Position numbers and translations under genes: made by a program. The notes below the pieces were generated by a model. It made no database searches and was not told where the DNA came from. It saw nothing but the letters and a program-made list of their open reading frames with translations. Positions 53,777 to 62,049 of a DNA stretch of 64,000 nucleotides are shown here, in pieces; the first letter of the stretch is position 1, and every line of letters starts with the position of its first letter. Source of the DNA: an uncultured Coriobacteriaceae bacterium (GTDB lineage Bacteria > Actinomycetota > Coriobacteriia > Coriobacteriales > Atopobiaceae); the NCBI GenBank assembly GCA_902778135.1, contig CACYWP010000003.1:1-64000 (forward strand). Reading direction: 5' to 3'.

Positions 53777-53905
53777 TGGACGAAGTTGCGGATATGCGCG
53801 ATTTGAATGCGGTTTCCAGAGTAGTCACGGACAGCGACCTGCGCTTTTGTGGGGCTGATACTCTGGGGGTCCGCTAAAAACCGCGCATATCCGCAACTTC
53901 GTCCA
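53777..53905. repeat. 129-bp element with 24-bp perfect inverted ends
   Basis: The left end (53777-53800) begins TGGACGAAGTTGCGG and is exactly inverted at 53882-53905. Inside, GCGGTTT/AAACCGC and CCAGAGTA/TACTCTGG pair as well, so the whole element can fold into one long hairpin. It lies in the gap after the membrane-protein gene and carries no gene. It looks like a MITE-type or intergenic repeat element, or a structured RNA. Confidence 0.75.
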
Positions 53906-54009
53906 TCGCGAGGGCCTCCGAGGCCCATGCGGAGGGAAATCGACCCCTCTCAGGCGGGTCCTGGATGCATTTGGCCTATGGAAACGAGGCGCCACGCGCC
54001 TCAAGCAAG

Positions 54010-54019
54010 GGCATATGCC
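54010..54019. promoter_or_regulatory. GGCATATGCC palindrome downstream of the 83-residue gene
   Basis: A perfect 10-bp palindrome 17 bp after the stop of the 54036-54287 gene. Related palindromes lie upstream of the same gene. Confidence 0.3.
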
Positions 54020-54035
54020 GTCGTAGGCGCTCCCG

Positions 54036-54287
54036 CTACCAGTCGGTGTCCATCAGCGAGCGCACATACGTGAAGAACTTCGCACACTCGGGGATGCCGT
54101 ACTTCTTGCAAAGCGAGATGTTCAGGTCGACCTGCTTGAACCAGAAGCTCTTCAGGCTCTTGCTGGCACCTTTGGTCTCGCCCACCCACGCGCGGACTGC
54201 GGCGTGGTCGTCCATCCGGTCGTTCTCGACCAAGTCCAGCAACATGTCAGGAATCACGACGCAGTCGGGCAGGTTAGTTGTGTACAT
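54036..54287 (-). CDS. Unknown 83-residue protein
   Basis: A small helical protein (MYTTNLPDCVVIPDMLLDLV, then ENDRMDDHAAVRAWVGETKG, later KYGIPECAKFFTYVRSLMD). The DDHAAVRAW segment looks like a short amphipathic helix; a toxin/antitoxin-size product is possible, but no family is recognised. GGAGGGG precedes the ATG. Flanked by GCATATGC palindromes. Confidence 0.55.
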   Translation of the reverse strand: MYTTNLPDCVVIPDMLLDLVENDRMDDHAAVRAWVGETKGASKSLKSFWFKQVDLNISLCKKYGIPECAKFFTYVRSLMDTDW

Positions 54288-54332
54288 GGGTCCCCTCCAT
54301 TCTCTCGTCGCGACTCGCACAGCCCTATCTTC

Positions 54333-54348
54333 GCATATGCGCATATGC
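54333..54348. promoter_or_regulatory. Perfect GCATATGC tandem palindrome upstream of the 83-residue gene
   Basis: GCATATGC occurs twice in tandem (54333-54348), making a 16-bp perfect palindrome 46 bp before the minus-strand start at 54287. A likely operator. Confidence 0.4.
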
Positions 54349-54484
54349 CCTGTCCCGCCTTTTTCGCCAGAGTGATGGCCGTGACATCCGAGGCCAGAAA
54401 AAGGACATCCCCTCCGACCGCCGCGAGGCTCTCGGCCCCATCGCCGAAGGGGATGCCGCTTGCAAAGACAGCAGCTACCGTGGC

Positions 54485-55237
54485 CTATCCCTCGAAGCGG
54501 ACCAGGGGCTCCGGCGAGCCGTCGTCGAGCTCCGCGATCGTGTCGTCCGCACCGACCTTGAAGCGATAGTCCGTGTCCCACTCGCTGCCGCCGGTGGCAT
54601 AGTGGCAGCGCACCACGTTGGTGGAGACGACCTGCCACGTGCCCTCCAGCGGATCGTACCCCGACTGCCTCTGGACGCTCACGCCATCCTCCTCGAAGGT
54701 CACCATGAAGCCCTCGGGGTCGTTGGGATCCTCCACGAACGCGGTGCCCACGAGCAGCGCATCATACTCGGCCTGCGTGCGGTCGCCGCGGACGTAAACC
54801 GTGTCGCTCACCGCATCGTAGCAGGTGAAGTTGTCCTGGAAGGTGATGTCGACCTGTCGCTTGTCCTGCGGTGCGTCAGCCAGCGTGACCAGATGGTCGT
54901 CCACGACCTCCAGGTCCCAGACGGAATCCTCTCCGCCCTCCTCGTCGACGAAGGTCACGTCCATGCCGGCATCGTTGGCAGCATGGGTGAAGTAGAGCGC
55001 CTCGGGATTGGTCGGATCGGTCGGCCACCACATGTCGCTGGTGTTGTCGCCTTCCAGCCATCCCGGCTCGATGATGTCGGGAGCCTGCTTGGCCTCGTGC
55101 GACACGGAGGCCACTCCGGCAACTGGCCCGTCGCTCGGCTCGTCGATGCTGGGTTCGCCGCCTCCGCAGGCCCCGAGGCTCAGCGCAAGGGCCAGCGAGG
55201 CCGCGCCCACCATGAGTTTCGATTTGATGCGTGCCAT
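54485..55237 (-). CDS. Lipoprotein of unknown function
   Basis: A 250-residue lipoprotein: basic start, hydrophobic stretch and lipobox LGAC (Cys24). The mature part is acidic and beta-rich (two similar modules: LEGDNTSDMWWPT...VTFVDEEGGEDSVWDLEVV and DPLEGTWQVVSTNVVRCHYA), suggesting an extracellular all-beta fold. GAGGGG precedes ATG 55237. Not recognised further. Confidence 0.75.
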   Translation of the reverse strand: MARIKSKLMVGAASLALALSLGACGGGEPSIDEPSDGPVAGVASVSHEAKQAPDIIEPGWLEGDNTSDMWWPTDPTNPEALYFTHAANDAGMDVTFVDEEGGEDSVWDLEVVDDHLVTLADAPQDKRQVDITFQDNFTCYDAVSDTVYVRGDRTQAEYDALLVGTAFVEDPNDPEGFMVTFEEDGVSVQRQSGYDPLEGTWQVVSTNVVRCHYATGGSEWDTDYRFKVGADDTIAELDDGSPEPLVRFEG

Positions 55238-55406
55238 GTCCGTCCCCTCTTCCGTCGTCGTGATGCGACGCGCCTGGCCCCTCGAGGCCGCGCGCGCTAT
55301 CGTCAATTCTGATGCCTGGCGCGCCCCGCGCCATCACCCGCAGGCTCGGACCCGGCGAAGGGACGGCTGGGTCGGCCTGACGGCAAGGTTCGCACAAGAG
55401 TGCAGG

Positions 55407-55745
55407 TCACGATGCCTGCTGCACCGTCGCCCACCACTCCACCGCCTGATCCCAGGTCAGCACCAGCATGACGACGAAGGCAATGCCGGCCAGCACGCTG
55501 AGCAGGGCTGGCAGCGCGAACGCCGCCGCGCGCAGGGGATACTCCTCGCGGCGGCGGAAGTGCAGCCAAGCCACGCGGACAAGGGAGCCCAAGGCACCCA
55601 TGCCACACACGACGGACCCCAGGAACCATGGGAACGCCGGCCCGCTCACCCACATGGCAATCGCGCCGAAGAACGCGACAACCAGCATCCCCATGAGAAA
55701 GAACGGCCACAGGAGAGACAGCAGCACTACCGAACATCCAGCCAT
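55407..55745 (-). CDS. Small membrane protein directly after mnmA
   Basis: A 112-residue protein with three to four membrane helices (LSLLWPFFLMGMLVVAFFGA and later AALFALPALLSVLAGIAFVV-like). It starts immediately after the mnmA stop codon, with AAGGTGTGG inside the end of mnmA as binding site, so it belongs to that operon. Function unknown. Confidence 0.6.
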   Translation of the reverse strand: MAGCSVVLLSLLWPFFLMGMLVVAFFGAIAMWVSGPAFPWFLGSVVCGMGALGSLVRVAWLHFRRREEYPLRAAAFALPALLSVLAGIAFVVMLVLTWDQAVEWWATVQQAS

Positions 55746-56822
55746 CTATGCCACACCTTCCTTGTCAACGATGCCCCCGCCCAGGCACGTCACGCCCTCG
55801 TACGCCACGACGCTCTGGCCGGGCGCGACGGTACGCACCGGCTCGTCGAAGATGACCGTCGCACGCTCCCCCTGGGCACGCACGACCGCCTGACACAGCG
55901 GTCCCGTGTGCCGCATGCGCACGAGGTAGGTCCCCTCTGCAGGCGCTTGGCCCGAGATCCAGCGCGCGTCCCGCAGGCTCAGTGTGCGCGTCCACAGCCC
56001 CGGGCACTGCAGGTCCGCCGTCACGTAGACGACGTTCTCCGTGGTGTCGGTGGCCACCACATAGCGCGCCGGCCCACCTCCCAGGTCCAGTCCTCGTCGC
56101 TGGCCGACGGTGAAGAGGAACGCTCCCTCGTGGCGACCCAGCACGCGGCCGGTCTCCCACTCCACGACGTCGCCCGCGCGGCGCTCCAGCGTGTCCAGCA
56201 GGAACGTGCGCAGCCCCACCGGCCCGATGAAGCAGATGCCGTCCGAGTCGGGCTTGTTCTCGATGCCCAGGCCGCGCTGGGCACACGCGTCGCGCACCTC
56301 GGCCTTGCTGGCGTACCCGCCGATGGGGAAGACGGCCCTGTTGTACACGGCACCGGGGACGCGCCACATGAAGTAGGTCTGGTCCTTGTGCTCGTCGCAG
56401 CTGCGCAGCAGGCGCGCCGGGGCACCGTCCGTCCCATGCTGGACCCTGGCGTAATGGCCCGTCGCCACTAGGTCGGCCCCCTCGGCAAAGGCGCGCTCGG
56501 CGAAGGTGCCGAACTTCACCGTCTGGTTGCACATGACGTCGGGGTTGGGGGTCAGGCCGTGGCGGTACGCGTCGACCAGATAGTCCACCACCGTCTCGCG
56601 ATACTCCCGCTCGCAGTCCCACACCCGCAGGTCGATGCCCAGCGTGACGGCAACGCGCTCGGCATCGGCCAGGTCCTCGGCCCACGGGCACTTGAAGCCC
56701 GGCAGGTCCTGGGACCAGTTGCGCATGTAGATGCCCACCACGTCATGGCCCTGCTCCACGAGCAGGGCAGCTGCCAGCGCCGAGTCCACCCCGCCGCTCA
56801 TGCCCACGTACACCGTGCTCAT
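55746..56822 (-). CDS. mnmA: tRNA 2-thiouridylase MnmA
   Basis: A 358-residue enzyme that thiolates uridine 34 of tRNA-Lys, -Glu and -Gln. It has the PP-loop GMSGGVDSALAA (residues 7-18), catalytic cysteines Cys98 (NPDVMCNQTVKFG) and Cys197 (GICFIG), and the C-terminal beta-barrel part. Length is normal. The ATG at 56822 overlaps the stop of the cysteine desulfurase gene (ATGA), so sulfur donor and acceptor are made together. A long open frame upstream in the same phase is only the antisense-like shadow of the desulfurase. Confidence 0.95.
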   Translation of the reverse strand: MSTVYVGMSGGVDSALAAALLVEQGHDVVGIYMRNWSQDLPGFKCPWAEDLADAERVAVTLGIDLRVWDCEREYRETVVDYLVDAYRHGLTPNPDVMCNQTVKFGTFAERAFAEGADLVATGHYARVQHGTDGAPARLLRSCDEHKDQTYFMWRVPGAVYNRAVFPIGGYASKAEVRDACAQRGLGIENKPDSDGICFIGPVGLRTFLLDTLERRAGDVVEWETGRVLGRHEGAFLFTVGQRRGLDLGGGPARYVVATDTTENVVYVTADLQCPGLWTRTLSLRDARWISGQAPAEGTYLVRMRHTGPLCQAVVRAQGERATVIFDEPVRTVAPGQSVVAYEGVTCLGGGIVDKEGVA

Positions 56823-57985
56823 AGCTGCACCCCCACGCGCGCGGCCTCCTCGCAGACGACCTGTCGGATGGCATCGGCCGCGTAGTCGATCTCCTCCTCG
56901 GTGGTGGGCCGACCCAGCGTGATGCGCAGGCTGCCGCGTGCGACCTCGTCGGGCACGCCCATCGCCCGCAGCACGTGGCTGACCTGCATCCTGCTGGCCG
57001 CGCACGCGCTGCCGGTGCCCACGCTGACCCCGCGGCGCTCCAGCGCGATGACCAGCCGCGCCGCGTCCAGTCCGGGGAAGGAGACGTGCAGCAGCCCCGG
57101 TAGGCGCAGCTTGTCGCGACGCGGCCCCGAGACCACCATGCTCGCAAACTGCCCGGCCAGCTGGCGCTGCAGGCGGTTGCGCAAGCCTGCCAGCCTCCGG
57201 GCCTCCTCCTTGCGGCGCTGCGCCGCAAGCTGCATCGCACGGGCGAAGCCCACCACGCCCGCGACGTTCTCGGTTCCCGAACGGACGCCGCCCTCCTGGC
57301 CTCCCCCGCGCACCAGCGGGCGCAGCCGCACGTCGTCGCTGGTCCAGAGCAAGCCCACCTGCTTGGGCCCATACACCTTCGCCGCTGAGAGCGTCACCAG
57401 GTCCGCACCCAGGGAGCTGACGTTGACCGCCATCGTCGCCACGGCCTGGGAGGCGTCGGTGTGCAGGTAGAGGGGCGTGTGCTCCCCCGCCTCCAGCCGG
57501 CGCTGGCGCTCCGCCGCGACCAGTGCCCCGACCTCCCTGACCGGCTGTATCGCGCCGACCTCGCCATTGGCCAGCTCCACCGAGACCAGCTGGGTCTGCG
57601 GCGTCAGGGCCTGGGACAGCTGGGACAGGTCGACGCGCCCGTCGGGACCCACGCCCACCAGCACGTGCTCGCGTGCCTGGGCACAGGCCAGCACGCTCTC
57701 GTGCTCTGCCGCGTCGCACATCACCGGCCCGTCCACGCAGGCGAAGGCAAGGTTGTTGGCCTCGGTGGCACCCGCCGTCAGCGTCAGCTGGCCTGGCCGC
57801 GCGCCCATCAGCTGCGCCAACGTCGCACGGGCCTGCTCCAGGTCCGCACGCACGCCACGCGCCAGCGCGTAGGGCGCCGACGGGTTGTGGAAGCGCTCGG
57901 TCAGGTAGGGCAGCATCGCCTCCAGCACCTCGGGCGCCACCGGCGTCGCCGCACCATAGTCCAGATATGCCTGTGTCGTCGCCAC
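56819..57985 (-). CDS. Cysteine desulfurase (NifS/IscS class)
   Basis: A 388-residue PLP enzyme that takes sulfur from cysteine as a protein-bound persulfide: YLDYGAATPVAPEV, TAGATEANNLAF, PLYLHTDASQAV, PLP lysine K203 in SAAKVYGPKQVG, and the active-site Cys328 in GTGSACAASR. The residue before the lysine is Ala where many relatives have His. GTG start at 57985 with GGAGG upstream. It feeds MnmA, the next gene, and probably FeS assembly. Confidence 0.93.
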   Translation of the reverse strand: MATTQAYLDYGAATPVAPEVLEAMLPYLTERFHNPSAPYALARGVRADLEQARATLAQLMGARPGQLTLTAGATEANNLAFACVDGPVMCDAAEHESVLACAQAREHVLVGVGPDGRVDLSQLSQALTPQTQLVSVELANGEVGAIQPVREVGALVAAERQRRLEAGEHTPLYLHTDASQAVATMAVNVSSLGADLVTLSAAKVYGPKQVGLLWTSDDVRLRPLVRGGGQEGGVRSGTENVAGVVGFARAMQLAAQRRKEEARRLAGLRNRLQRQLAGQFASMVVSGPRRDKLRLPGLLHVSFPGLDAARLVIALERRGVSVGTGSACAASRMQVSHVLRAMGVPDEVARGSLRITLGRPTTEEEIDYAADAIRQVVCEEAARVGVQL

Positions 57986-58196
57986 TCACACCTCCACATC
58001 CATCAGAACTTTGACCTTACTACAAGTGGTCGCCGTATGGGGCGGCAGGCGCGGATGGCGGAGGGGTTTGGGGTGGTGGGGAGGTTCCGCGGGGCTGGGC
58101 CGCGGGCAGCCCGCCGGTTGGACACGGTGACGTCGGCTTTTGCCTCTTCTGGCGGTTCACGCGAAACGTTCAGGCTATTTTGGGAACAAGTACCGT

Positions 58197-58937
58197 ATGC
58201 AGCAGCGACCAAACATAGCCCTCGTCCCCGTCGAGCGCGACCTCGACGTCACCACCGTCAGCGCCTTGCGCTCGGTGGTCGATGGGCTCATCGGTCGAGG
58301 TTGCCGACGCATCATACTCAACATGTCGGGCGCCACCTACGTCGATTCTGCGGGGATGGCGCTTTTGCTTGCCGAAATCCGCCGGATGCGCAGCCTGGGC
58401 GGGCTGCTGTCGTTCACCAACGTCTCGGATCAGGTGCTGGCCATCCTGCGCCGCGCACGGGTGGTTGACTTCGCCCCCGTCTCCCGGCCGGCCGACCGCA
58501 CGGCCGAGCTGGCGCCCGACCCCTCGGTCAGGCCACTTTGGCGCACCGTCGTGCCCGTCGACCCCAACGACCTCGCGCTGACGCGTGCGAACGTCTCCCA
58601 TCTGCTGGAGCAGGTTCCCCTCTCCCACGACGAGCTGTTCGATGCGAACCTGGCCGTGGGCGAGGCGGTGGGCAATGCGGTCGACCACACGGATGGGAGC
58701 GATGCGATGGTCACCGTCATCGGTTATCCCGACCGTGCGGTCATCGAGGTGACCGACTGCGGTGAGGGGTTTGACCCCAGCGCCGTCTATGGCAGAAAGG
58801 TCGACTCATGCGCCGAGCGCGGCCGCGGCATCCGCCTGATGCAGCTGCTGGCCGACTCGGTGAGCATCAGGCCGCGACCCTCGGGGCCGGGCATGCTGGT
58901 GCGCATCGTCAAGATGGCGCACGCAGCGACTGACTGA
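58197..58937 (+). CDS. Fused anti-sigma antagonist (STAS) and anti-sigma/serine kinase (HATPase)
   Basis: A 246-residue fusion. Residues 1-105 are an RsbV/SpoIIAA-type STAS domain with the phosphorylatable Ser51 in YVDSAGMALL. Residues about 125-240 are an RsbW/SpoIIAB-type GHKL kinase: NLAVGEAVGNAVDH (N box), TDCGEGFDPS and RGRGIRLMQLLAD. Normally these are two proteins that bind each other; one chain means self-control or partner exchange with other copies. The matching PP2C phosphatase is encoded at 59445, but no sigma factor is seen in the window. The ATG 58197 has only a weak binding site. Confidence 0.9.
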   Translation: MQQRPNIALVPVERDLDVTTVSALRSVVDGLIGRGCRRIILNMSGATYVDSAGMALLLAEIRRMRSLGGLLSFTNVSDQVLAILRRARVVDFAPVSRPADRTAELAPDPSVRPLWRTVVPVDPNDLALTRANVSHLLEQVPLSHDELFDANLAVGEAVGNAVDHTDGSDAMVTVIGYPDRAVIEVTDCGEGFDPSAVYGRKVDSCAERGRGIRLMQLLADSVSIRPRPSGPGMLVRIVKMAHAATD

Positions 58938-58976
58938 GCCTGGGTGGCAGGCGAGCGGCTGTCTTGACCCAGAAGC

Positions 58977-58996
58977 GGACGGGTGGGCACCCGTCC
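58977..58996 (+). terminator. Hairpin after the STAS/HATPase gene
   Basis: GGACGGGTG (58977-58985) pairs with CACCCGTCC (58988-58996) across two bases. No T-run. Confidence 0.5.
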
Positions 58997-59000
58997 GTCG

Positions 59001-59098
59001 CTGGGGCCAGGCTTTCGACCGTGGAGAACCGTCCCAGATGGACAAACGGCTGGAGCCAGGTTTTCGACCGTGGAGAACCGTCCCAGATGGACGAACGC
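59001..59098. repeat. Two tandem 49-bp direct repeats
   Basis: The block CTGGGGCCAGG...GTCCCAGATGGAC repeats with a period of 49 bp (59001-59049, 59050-59098), with a few mismatches. It holds no gene and lies between the fusion gene and the tRNA genes. Confidence 0.7.
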
Positions 59099-59121
59099 GC
59101 CCATCCCAAGCCACAAAAGAA

Positions 59122-59149
59122 GAGACCGGAAGCGGATGCTCCCGGTCTC
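59122..59149 (-). terminator. Terminator of the tRNA-Gly/tRNA-Cys transcript
   Basis: On the minus strand GAGACCGG-N12-CCGGTCTC is followed by TTCTTTTGTGG, just past the tRNA-Cys 3' end. Confidence 0.75.
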
Positions 59150-59158
59150 GGTCCTGCT

Positions 59159-59232
59159 TGGAGGCGACGTCCGGATTCGAACCGGAGATAAAGGCTTTGC
59201 AGGCCTCTGCCTTACCACTTGGCCACGTCGCC
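59159..59232 (-). tRNA. tRNA-Cys (GCA)
   Basis: Full cloverleaf on the minus strand: acceptor GGCGACG (5' end at 59232) pairs with CGTCGCC, anticodon loop CTGCAAA gives GCA, T arm GGTTCGAATCC, CCA encoded. It shares a promoter and transcript with tRNA-Gly. Confidence 0.96.
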
Positions 59233-59274
59233 AGTTATGAAAAAGGCCGATGCTAGACCGGCCCGAAGAGTGCA

Positions 59275-59350
59275 TGGAGCGGGCTACGGGGTTCGAACCC
59301 GCGACCTCAACCTTGGCAAGGTTGCGCGCTACCAACTGCGCTAAGCCCGC
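59275..59350 (-). tRNA. tRNA-Gly (GCC)
   Basis: Minus strand: acceptor GCGGGCT (5' end 59350), D loop AGTTGGTAGC, anticodon loop CTTGCCAAG with GCC, T arm GGTTCGAACCC, CCA encoded. First gene of a Gly-Cys pair. Confidence 0.96.
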
Positions 59351-59361
59351 GTGCAGGAATT

Positions 59362-59390
59362 AATATACGCAAACCCCTCCCCCATTGCAA
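59362..59390 (-). promoter_or_regulatory. Promoter of the tRNA-Gly/tRNA-Cys operon
   Basis: On the minus strand TTGCAA (-35, 59390-59385), a 17-nt spacer and TATATT (-10, 59367-59362), ending 11 nt before the tRNA-Gly 5' end. A textbook sigma-70 promoter. Confidence 0.85.
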
Positions 59391-59444
59391 GAACTTTTTC
59401 CAACTTTTTTGAAGTTATCGAAAAGTCGCAGGTAGAGGCTGCAA

Positions 59445-61694
59445 TCAGACGGATCGGGCGCCCGCATTCCCTCCATCGCGCCCATCCCCCTGCGCTCCAA
59501 CCTCGTCGAACCGCAGGGCCACCATCGCCACATCGTCGTCCAGGCTGTTGCCCGTGAAGGCCTCGACGGTCGACAGCAGCCGGTCCAGCAGCCCCTCGAA
59601 GCCACGCTGCCCCTCGCGCATCGCCGCATCGCGCAGCCCGTCCTCGCCGAAGAACCGACCGTCCCCCGCGCGGGCCTCGGTCGTCCCGTCCGTGTACAGC
59701 AGCAGGATGTCGCCATCGGAGAGCCCAACCTTCCCATCCCGATAGGCCATGTCGGCAAACGCACCGACCACACCCGACTGCACGTCCAGCCACTCCAGCT
59801 CGCCAGTCCGATCGCGCAGCAGGATCGCAGGCGGATGGCCCGCCGAGCAATAGGTGAGCGTGGCCTGCTGCAGGTCGATGATGCCCACGAAGAGCGTCGC
59901 AAAGGTCTCCACGCGTGAGAATCCCAGCAGGAAGTCGTTGAGCAGTCGCACCATCCGCGCAGGAGCCAGCCCCTCCCACGAGTACGCCCCCAGCGCCGTG
60001 CGAACGGCAGCAGACACGGACGCGGCCTCGACGCCCTTGCCGGACACGTCGCCCATGATGACGCAGGCATGCCGGTCGGGCAGTCGGATCAGGTCGTAGA
60101 AGTCGCCCCCGACGAAGGCCGCCTCCGTCGCGGAGGAGTAGATGCCCGCCGAGGAGATGCCATCGACCTTCTGCAGCTCGTTGCGCATGCCCCTCTGCAG
60201 CGCCTGGGAGATGCGATGGTCACGCCGACGGCCCTGCTCACCCGACGAGATGGCGCTGACGGTATCGGCCACTTGGCGCAGGTACTCCAGCTCGAGGTCG
60301 TCGAAGGGCTCGGCGTCGGACGACCGCAACGCCAGGAAGCGCACCGGGTTGCCCTCGGCCGTGCCCCCGTCCACCAACGCTCCCAGGCAGGGTTCGCCCT
60401 GCTCGCGTAGCCACATCGCCAAGGGGGCGTCGGGCATCAGCGAGGTCACGCCGTCATCCGTGCCCAGCAGCTCGGCCGGGACGGCCATCTCGCTATGCGA
60501 GCGCGGCAGATGGACGATCTCGTGGCCATCCATCGCCGAGGAGCCGTCCAGAGGCGCGCAAACGCAGTCTAGGTCGCGCGAGACAGCGTCGTAGATGCGC
60601 TCCCGCGTATCCTCGGAGAAGGGCTCCGCCACAAGCGCGTCGCGCAGGTCTGTGGCGCTCGTCACCAGCTGGCCGCGACGCTGGGCCCGCATCGCCGAGA
60701 ACGCGCCAACGAGCTGCACCGCCAGATAGCGCGTGACGGCATCCAGGAGGTCCGCGTCGTCGCGGGGAATCGCGCGGGCGTTGCGCCAGCCCACCTCTAT
60801 GAGGGCGATGACATGCCCGCCAAAGCGCACAGGAACCGCCAGGAAGCTCGTAAAGGGCGGAAGTTGGCTGGAACGCACCCTGTGCGCCTCACGGGCCTCC
60901 TCGTCCATCACCGTGCGGTAGGAGAGCCTTCCCTTGCGCAGGCTCTCGCCCTCGGGAGGCAGCACGCGCAGGCGCAGGGCGTGCTCGCTGCGGGCCACGA
61001 GGCCGGCAAGCGACCGGCCGTTGGGAATGAAGCGCGGGACGGTCGTGCCACGCAGGGACCCGCTGGTACCACGCAGATGGTAGCCATCGGTCTCCGCCAG
61101 GTAGACCGTCGTGCCCGTGGCGTCCATCGTCTGGAGCAGCTCCTCCAGCACGCGCTCGAAGAGCGTCGAGACGCTTGGAGAGTCCAACGTGCCCAGCACG
61201 ATGTCCAGCGTGCCCGAGAGGCGACGGTTGGCGCGAGAGAGCTCCTCCACCAGGCGCTCGTGCTCCCTGGTGGCCGCGACGGTTCCCGAGTCGGGATGGG
61301 CGACCAGCAGGTAGGTGTCTCCCGGACCGGAGGCGCGCTCGCAGCGCACCGCCAGCGTCATGGGCGTGCCGTCGGCTGCGCTGCGCATGATGCGAGCGGT
61401 GCTGCCATCGGTGGAGAAGGGTAGCGAGGCCATCAGGAAGGGCGTGGACGGGGCCAGGCCCACCGCCGGGGGGAACAGCGTGCGGACGTCGGCGCCCACC
61501 AGGTCGGTCTGGGGGGACAGGGGTGCCGGGGCCAGCAGGCGCAGGGCCTCGTCGTTGGCCAGAAGGATCGTCCCCGCCCCATCGAAGGCGACCACCGCAT
61601 CGCTGGTGATGGCCAGCAGGGCGGAAAACACGCCTCCCAGGCTGCGCTCGCCGATGCCCGACACGCGCCGGATGCTGGTCTCCCCCTGTGCCAT
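59445..61694 (-). CDS. PAS/GAF-linked PP2C phosphatase (RsbU/SpoIIE class)
   Basis: A 749-residue protein. Residues about 12-130 are a PAS-type domain (SALLAITSDAVVAFDGAGTI); 165-330 and 350-490 look like GAF-type sensor domains. The C-terminal third is a SpoIIE-type PP2C phosphatase: AFVGGDFYDLIRLP, VIMGDVSGKGVEAA and SDGDILLLYTDGTTEA with the metal-binding aspartates. Such enzymes dephosphorylate STAS proteins, so the target is probably Ser51 of the 58197-58937 fusion. GGGAGG precedes ATG 61694. Confidence 0.9.
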   Translation of the reverse strand: MAQGETSIRRVSGIGERSLGGVFSALLAITSDAVVAFDGAGTILLANDEALRLLAPAPLSPQTDLVGADVRTLFPPAVGLAPSTPFLMASLPFSTDGSTARIMRSAADGTPMTLAVRCERASGPGDTYLLVAHPDSGTVAATREHERLVEELSRANRRLSGTLDIVLGTLDSPSVSTLFERVLEELLQTMDATGTTVYLAETDGYHLRGTSGSLRGTTVPRFIPNGRSLAGLVARSEHALRLRVLPPEGESLRKGRLSYRTVMDEEAREAHRVRSSQLPPFTSFLAVPVRFGGHVIALIEVGWRNARAIPRDDADLLDAVTRYLAVQLVGAFSAMRAQRRGQLVTSATDLRDALVAEPFSEDTRERIYDAVSRDLDCVCAPLDGSSAMDGHEIVHLPRSHSEMAVPAELLGTDDGVTSLMPDAPLAMWLREQGEPCLGALVDGGTAEGNPVRFLALRSSDAEPFDDLELEYLRQVADTVSAISSGEQGRRRDHRISQALQRGMRNELQKVDGISSAGIYSSATEAAFVGGDFYDLIRLPDRHACVIMGDVSGKGVEAASVSAAVRTALGAYSWEGLAPARMVRLLNDFLLGFSRVETFATLFVGIIDLQQATLTYCSAGHPPAILLRDRTGELEWLDVQSGVVGAFADMAYRDGKVGLSDGDILLLYTDGTTEARAGDGRFFGEDGLRDAAMREGQRGFEGLLDRLLSTVEAFTGNSLDDDVAMVALRFDEVGAQGDGRDGGNAGARSV

Positions 61695-61784
61695 GTGCGC
61701 CTCCCACCCAGTGGACGGTCTGTCGCCTGGGGACCGGATCGGCACGCTCGCCCATCTGTCAGGAAAACCGGTCCCTATAGCAGA

Positions 61785-61810
61785 AGGCGGGCTCCCAAAG
61801 GAGCCCGCCT
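61785..61810 (-). terminator. Terminator of tRNA-Leu
   Basis: AGGCGGGCTCC (61785-61795) pairs perfectly with GGAGCCCGCCT (61800-61810), loop CAAA, just past the tRNA 3' end, with a short T-rich tail on the minus strand. Confidence 0.65.
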
Positions 61811-61819
61811 GGTCTTGCG

Positions 61820-61909
61820 TGGTGTCGGAGGCGGGACTTGAACCCGCACGCCCTTTGATTAGGCACTAGCACCTCAAGCTAGCGCGTCTGCCAATTCCGC
61901 CACTCCGAC
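61820..61909 (-). tRNA. tRNA-Leu (GAG)
   Basis: Class II tRNA of 90 nt on the minus strand: acceptor GTCGGAG, anticodon loop CTTGAGG (GAG), long variable arm TGCCTAATCAAAGGGCG, T arm GGTTCAAGTCC, CCA encoded. Confidence 0.96.
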
Positions 61910-61930
61910 GTGCGTCTTAGCGCAACGACT

Positions 61931-61959
61931 ACAATAGCACGCCCCGCAATCTCGTGCAA
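61931..61959 (-). promoter_or_regulatory. Promoter of tRNA-Leu
   Basis: Minus strand TTGCAC (-35, 61959-61954), 17-nt spacer, TATTGT (-10, 61936-61931), 21 nt before the tRNA 5' end. Confidence 0.85.
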
Positions 61960-62049
61960 CGACTTTTTTCGCCACAGCCGCCGAATCTTCGCAGGGGTCC
62001 GCACGGTCGGCCGTGATGCCCCGGATTCGCCAGCGGATTCCCCAGCGAA

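Noticed and set aside
56823-57989. N-terminal extension of MnmA by 389 codons
   Set aside because: The frame is open upstream of ATG 56822, but it lies over the cysteine desulfurase gene in another frame; MnmA proteins start at the PP-loop strand as annotated.
59001-59098. CRISPR-like repeat
   Set aside because: Only two copies, head-to-tail, with no spacer between them and no cas genes nearby. No CRISPR array was seen anywhere in the window.
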